Shown here: positions 32,718 to 36,433 of the stretch, in pieces | Layout: every line of letters starts with the position of its first letter | Position numbering within the stretch: position 1 is the stretch's first letter | Source: Acidimicrobiia bacterium | GTDB taxonomy: Bacteria > Actinomycetota > Acidimicrobiia > Spongiisociales > ZC4RG35 | Direction: 5' to 3' | Assembly: GCA_025922945.1 (NCBI GenBank) | Contig: JAICGW010000014.1 | Location: forward strand, 1-36,433 | Length of the DNA stretch: 36,433 bases | Translations under genes and position numbers: made by a program | Notes under the pieces: model-generated | Database searches by the model: none | Seen by the model: only the letters and a program-made list of their open reading frames with translations | What the model was told of the DNA's origin: nothing

Positions 32718-34099
32718 GTCCAATCGGGTCGCTTTAGCTCCTGGCGCTGGTCGTAGGTGACGACACCGTCAACCAGATCGACGACTTTGGGGGTGGGGAT
32801 CGTGCGCTTGCCCGCCGGACAGCTGCTCCCGAGGTGGGCGGCGACATCGTCGGGAAAAAGACGGAGGATGCTCGAGATCAAGTTCTGCTCCTGGACGGGC
32901 AGGTAGCAGCGATTGGCGTCGGCGACGATGCGAAGCCGTTCCTCGATCTCGTCGAGCTCGCTTTCGGAACCGTTGCCCTCCCTGATTGCCAACAGCGCCC
33001 TAGTGATATGGCCGGTTCCCAACTTGCACGGGAGACACTGCCCGCAGGATTCGACATACAGAAAATTGGAGAGGGTCGTTGCCACCTCGACCATGCAGGC
33101 CGAGTCGTCGTAGACGATGAATCCGCCCGCCCCCAGCCCCGAGCCCACCGCTTGCATGTCCTCGTAGGTGAGCGGCGTCCCGAGGTGGTCGCTCGTAAGG
33201 ACTGCGTTAGCCACCCCCGGGACCACGGCCTTGACCATTTGGCCCGGCCGGGATCCGCCCGCGTGGTCCAGTGCCTCCTGAAGCGGGGTTCCCATGTCCA
33301 ACTCGAAGACATCGGGATGAACGACATCGCCCACCACCGTGCACACCAGTGTTCCCGGCGATTCTTCGGTGCCTACCTTTCTGAACTCGTCGGCGCCGTG
33401 GGAAAGTATCCAGGCAGCCTGGGCGAGAGTCTCGGCGTTGTTCACCAGTGTGGGATTGGAGGTGTGGGTCCCCAGGTGACCGGGCTCGGCCTCGTGGGAT
33501 TCCCAGCCCAACTGGGGGGCGGTGGCAAAGAGGCCATGGAGATAGGGCGGGAGCCAGCGAGGAAGGGGTTCGTTGCCTTCGATCACCTCCAACATCGCCT
33601 TCTCCTCGCCGAGGAGATACTCCTCTGGACCGGCGACGACGGTGATGCCGATTCCGTCGAGCCATCCGGCCTCTTCGAATTCGGCGATGGCCGCGGTCAG
33701 ACGCCCCATCTCGATCCGGAATGATTCCTTGATGCCGACGAAAGCCTCGGCGGCACCGACTGTTCGGGCAGCGATGGTCAGTCCTTCGATCACCTGATAT
33801 GGATTGGAGCGGATCAGTGCCCGATCTTTGAACGTCCCTGGCTCGCCCTCGCCGGCGTTGCACACCGCGTAGTGGTGTTGGCCTCCACCTCGGAGGATCG
33901 ATCGCCATTTGGCGCCGGTGGGGAACCCAGCTCCACCACGGCCCCGAAGACCCGCCCGGGTCAATTCGTCGACTACTTCCTCGCTGCTGAGGTCGCGCGA
34001 CCTGGCGAGGCCGCGTCCGCCTCCGAAGCTCGCGTAATCAGCTATCGATTCGATGGGCCGATCGGGGAGTATTCGCCACCGACCCTCCACCCCTGTCAC
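32708..34099 (-). CDS. NuoF-like NADH-binding flavoprotein (complex I 51-kDa/FdsB type)
   Basis: About 463 aa from a GTG at 34099. The open frame to 34231 lies inside the permease gene, so I reject that extension. The NADH/FMN-binding motifs G-R-G-G-A-G-F-P-T-G-A-K-W and G-E-G-E-P-G-T-F-K-D are intact. A SLBB-type region covers about 250-320. The [4Fe-4S] ligands are C352, C355, C358 and C398, all present. No NuoE, NuoG, hydrogenase or formate dehydrogenase subunit is in the window, so it is a lone NADH dehydrogenase module here. It starts 34 nt after the ABC permease stop on the same strand. It could pair with the convergent Rieske-FAD protein, but no direct evidence links them. Confidence 0.88.
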   Translation of the reverse strand: MTGVEGRWRILPDRPIESIADYASFGGGRGLARSRDLSSEEVVDELTRAGLRGRGGAGFPTGAKWRSILRGGGQHHYAVCNAGEGEPGTFKDRALIRSNPYQVIEGLTIAARTVGAAEAFVGIKESFRIEMGRLTAAIAEFEEAGWLDGIGITVVAGPEEYLLGEEKAMLEVIEGNEPLPRWLPPYLHGLFATAPQLGWESHEAEPGHLGTHTSNPTLVNNAETLAQAAWILSHGADEFRKVGTEESPGTLVCTVVGDVVHPDVFELDMGTPLQEALDHAGGSRPGQMVKAVVPGVANAVLTSDHLGTPLTYEDMQAVGSGLGAGGFIVYDDSACMVEVATTLSNFLYVESCGQCLPCKLGTGHITRALLAIREGNGSESELDEIEERLRIVADANRCYLPVQEQNLISSILRLFPDDVAAHLGSSCPAGKRTIPTPKVVDLVDGVVTYDQRQELKRPDWTYG

Positions 34100-34133
34100 G
34101 GTTTCATTCTTGCTTAGAAGAATTGGTTCTTCA

Positions 34134-34970
34134 TCAGAGGTCGCGACGGCGGAACCAACGATCGGCCAGCAACCACCAGGCTGTCCCGTAGGCGACCGCC
34201 CAGGCGACGAAGAGACCGCTCGGGGGAGCATTTCCGGCGAAGGGATTGCCGGTGTCGGCTTCGACCTGAGCGGCGATCAGGAAAGCGGGAGACTGCAAGT
34301 AGTAAGAGGCACCGCGCCACAGAGCGTCGGAGGGGATGACCAGGCTGACGCCGGTGCTGATCCTCTGCAGCGTGGGGTTGTCGAGCGCGGTGCCGACGAT
34401 ATCCATGATCCCGCCGATCCAGGCGGCGCCGTAGAGGGCGATCACGATCACCCCGGCGGCAATCGCCGATAGGCGAACCGACAGCGCGGTACCCAGCGCG
34501 ACCAGCACAACGACCTCCAAGGCCAGCAATGCCACACCGCGCCAAGGGGCGATGGCGCCATACCCGGCAATAGCTGCCCCGATGGAGAGGATTGCTCCCG
34601 ACATAACGACGATGTAGCCGGCGACGAGCATGGCGAAGGTCCCTGCCCGCTGCGCCAGCCACGATGTCCGGGAGAGGGGCCGGGCGAGGATGGCGTGCAG
34701 CCGACCGCTGTCGATTTCGGGGGCGACGGCGCCGCTGGCGAGCAAAACGGCCATGAACGCGGCCAGGAACTGCACGGCGTAGAGGCCGAGGACGGTCATG
34801 ATCGTCGCCCCCACGGCCGGATCGGTGGGATCGCTGGGGCTGGTAATCGAGTTGAAAGCGATGCTGAAACCAAGCCAGAACAGCAGCAGGAAGGCGACGC
34901 TCACCACCGCTCCCACAATGAGGACCTTCCGGTTGGCCGCCTCGCGGAGCGTCAGCCGCACGACCGTCAT
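34134..34970 (-). CDS. ABC-2-type transporter permease
   Basis: A 278-aa protein with a cytosolic start (R-L-T-L-R-E-A-A-N-R-K) and six hydrophobic helices. An amphipathic A-P-E-I-D-S-G-R-L-H-A-I-L-A-R-P-L-S-R loop after helix 2 is typical of ABC-2 permeases of the NosY/CcmB-like group. Its start overlaps the ATPase gene stop as ATGA (34967-34970), so the two make one exporter. The substrate is unknown. The NosY resemblance and the redox neighbours permit a link to copper or respiratory enzyme maturation, but this is weak. Confidence 0.85.
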   Translation of the reverse strand: MTVVRLTLREAANRKVLIVGAVVSVAFLLLFWLGFSIAFNSITSPSDPTDPAVGATIMTVLGLYAVQFLAAFMAVLLASGAVAPEIDSGRLHAILARPLSRTSWLAQRAGTFAMLVAGYIVVMSGAILSIGAAIAGYGAIAPWRGVALLALEVVVLVALGTALSVRLSAIAAGVIVIALYGAAWIGGIMDIVGTALDNPTLQRISTGVSLVIPSDALWRGASYYLQSPAFLIAAQVEADTGNPFAGNAPPSGLFVAWAVAYGTAWWLLADRWFRRRDL

Positions 34971-35923
34971 AGCCCCTCTCCTTCGAGATCGGTCCCCACC
35001 AGGTCGACGAAGACGTCCTCCAAGGAGCGATGTAACGGCACCAGCGCCTGAAGCCCGTGACCGCGCATCACGAGGGCCGAGGCGAGGGCAGGGACCGCGG
35101 CTACGTCGTCGAGGGCGAGGAGGGCGGTGTCCGATTCTCGGGCCGTGATGCGGCCGAACCCCGCCATGACGGCGAGGGCGTCTTCGTCGAGGCGATCGAG
35201 TGTGACCCGAACCTCAACCCCGGCGGCCAGGTCCACCAGCGGTCCGGAATGGATGACCCGACCTCGATGAAGGATCACGACTTGGTCGCAGACCTGTTCG
35301 ACCTCGCCCAGCAAATGGGAGTTGAGCAGCACTGCCGTACCGCGATCCCGCATCGTACGGATGAGATCTCTGACCTCACGGCGCCCGATGGGGTCGAGGG
35401 CCGAGGTTGGCTCGTCGAGGATCACGAGGGCCGGCCGCCCGAGGATTGCCGTCGCCAAGCCGAGTCTCTGTTGCATGCCCTTCGAGTACCCGCTGACCCG
35501 GTCGTCGCCGCGGCCGGAGAGTCCAACGAGACGCAAGGCATCGGTGATGGCACCGGCTCGTTCATCCGCAGGAAGCCCGATGAGCCGGGCGTGGGCCTCG
35601 AGGACCTGGCGGCCGTCGAGCCAGTCGGGGTATTGGAACTTCTCGGGTAAGTAGCCGACCGCACGGCGGGCGGTGGGGTCGCCGACGGGATGGCCGAGAA
35701 GGGCGGCGGTGCCTTCATCCAGGTGCACCATCCCGAGCAAGGCCTTGACGGTCGTGGTCTTCCCTGCTCCGTTGGGCCCGAGGAGGCCGACGACCTGCCC
35801 GGGACCCACGTGGAGGTCGACTTGGTCCAGTACCTTGCGGTCCCGATAGGTCTTGCAAAGTCCGGTGGCTGCGATGGGAACGGCACCGTCCCCACCGACG
35901 GGTGATTCAGTTGGTGAGCTCAC
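34967..35923 (-). CDS. ABC transporter ATP-binding protein
   Basis: A 318-aa protein from a GTG overlapping the upstream stop (GTGA). Walker A G-P-N-G-A-G-K-T-T lies near residues 48-56, the signature is V-S-G-Y-S-K-G-M-Q-Q-R (a Y-S-K-G-M variant usual in NosF/CcmA-type ATPases), Walker B with switch is L-V-I-L-D-E-P-T-S-A-L-D-P, and an N-S-H-L-L His-loop is present. An ~80-residue C-terminal domain follows. It drives the ABC-2 permease encoded next. Confidence 0.9.
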   Translation of the reverse strand: MSSPTESPVGGDGAVPIAATGLCKTYRDRKVLDQVDLHVGPGQVVGLLGPNGAGKTTTVKALLGMVHLDEGTAALLGHPVGDPTARRAVGYLPEKFQYPDWLDGRQVLEAHARLIGLPADERAGAITDALRLVGLSGRGDDRVSGYSKGMQQRLGLATAILGRPALVILDEPTSALDPIGRREVRDLIRTMRDRGTAVLLNSHLLGEVEQVCDQVVILHRGRVIHSGPLVDLAAGVEVRVTLDRLDEDALAVMAGFGRITARESDTALLALDDVAAVPALASALVMRGHGLQALVPLHRSLEDVFVDLVGTDLEGEGL

Positions 35924-36433
35924 GCTCCGGCTGCGAGCTCCAGCGCCTCGCCGACGGCGATGCGTCCGACGACAACCGTTACCCCGTCCGGGTCCTGGCG
36001 GATGACGAGGGCCCCGACCCCGGAGTTGTCGCCGAAGGCGATCGCGGGCCGGCCGGCCACCTCAACCTCTTCCCAACTAGGGCCGTCCACCGGCACCGGC
36101 ACAGGGATCGTGGACCGCCAGTCGCCCATGGCAGTGAGCTGGGCCCGCAGATCGGCGGGCAACTCTGGGCGGGAAAGGATGAAGGACCGGATGGCATCGA
36201 GGGGGGCGCCCTCTGCTCTCACCACCAGCGGTCCGCTGCGGCCGACGACGAGTTCCGGCGGTCCGTCGGCGGGGCCGTAGACCGCGCCGAGGGCGCCGGG
36301 GACCTCCACGATCAGGGCGGCGCCATCCAGATCGACCGGCACCCCATTTCCTTCCCGGGCCACCAACTCCAGCCGCGCCGTCCCCGGGGCCATGGCTACG
36401 AAGCGGTCGGGCGGCTCCGTCAGCGAAGGGGCG
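35920..36433 (-). CDS. C-terminal part of an unidentified secreted or membrane-linked protein, cut by the right edge
   Basis: The minus-strand frame enters from the right edge without a start. An internal ATG at 36393 exists, but the sequence before it (L-T-E-P-P-D-R-F-V) is protein-like, so the gene is truncated by the window. About 170 residues are visible, ending just inside the ABC ATPase start (GTGA overlap). The visible part is beta-rich, with repeated V-V-V-R and V-T-V-V-V-G strands and an L-P-A-D-L-R-A-Q-L helix, and resembles DUF4367-type domains found with anti-sigma or envelope-stress proteins. No firm family is assigned. Coupling to the ABC genes suggests it is an accessory or regulator of that exporter. 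Confidence 0.65.
   Translation of the reverse strand, partial: APSLTEPPDRFVAMAPGTARLELVAREGNGVPVDLDGAALIVEVPGALGAVYGPADGPPELVVGRSGPLVVRAEGAPLDAIRSFILSRPELPADLRAQLTAMGDWRSTIPVPVPVDGPSWEEVEVAGRPAIAFGDNSGVGALVIRQDPDGVTVVVGRIAVGEALELAAGA

Noticed and set aside
1-36433. Search for tRNA, rRNA, CRISPR arrays, insertion sequences and phage genes
   Set aside because: No T-loop-like stretch sat in a foldable tRNA context, no regular repeat-spacer array was seen, and no transposase, integrase or phage protein was found among the frames.

Overview
The window is high-G+C DNA that reads as actinobacterial chromosome (Actinomycetota; I infer an Acidimicrobiia-like or other deep-branching lineage, but nothing here fixes the taxon). 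Reasons: GTG and TTG starts are frequent, promoters follow TTGACA/TANNNT, and the gene content is typical: a DosR/DevR-type response regulator, LtrA, LiaF/PspC-like membrane proteins, and class III nucleotidyl cyclases. No rRNA, tRNA, CRISPR array, insertion sequence or phage gene was seen.

Region 1 (1-13,100) looks like a dormancy, hypoxia or envelope-stress island. It holds a three-domain multicopper oxidase, a GerMN lipoprotein, a universal stress protein, a PspC/LiaF-like membrane operon, a CBS protein overlapping a DosR-like regulator gene, two small membrane proteins, a possible permuted NlpC/P60-like protein, a protein acyltransferase (GNAT fused to an NDP-forming acyl-CoA synthetase) and a Ca2+-type P-type ATPase. 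CBS proteins, universal stress proteins and a CtpF-type ATPase also belong to the mycobacterial DosR regulon. Six copies of a 17-bp motif, roughly GGGACCTTYGCCCCTAG, lie 35-75 nt before six of these genes, all pointing at the gene. They resemble the DosR box and are the best candidate for an undescribed regulon here.

Region 2 (13,100-22,500) is mixed metabolism and signalling: an ABM monooxygenase, a DHFR-like reductase, a six-TM class III adenylyl cyclase, a membrane protein translationally coupled to a Usp-Usp-Rieske fusion, GNAT, DUF488 and VOC proteins, a membrane-anchored cyclic-nucleotide-binding protein, a Rox-like FAD monooxygenase and a TRIC/UPF0126 channel.

Region 3 (22,500-29,200) is a same-strand run: SDR, AraC regulator, VOC, PPOX-like flavoprotein, DUF1801, a short UvrA-like double ABC ATPase, a DHFR-like/class III cyclase fusion and a small membrane protein. 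The UvrA-like, VOC and Rox-like genes suggest drug or xenobiotic defence. The two cyclases and the cNMP-binding protein suggest local cAMP signalling.

Region 4 (29,200-36,433) has two membrane proteins (one LtrA), a Rieske-FAD reductase, and a leftward run: a gene cut by the right edge, an ABC ATPase, an ABC-2 permease and a lone NuoF-like flavoprotein. The Rieske-FAD and NuoF-like genes converge and overlap by 10 bp.
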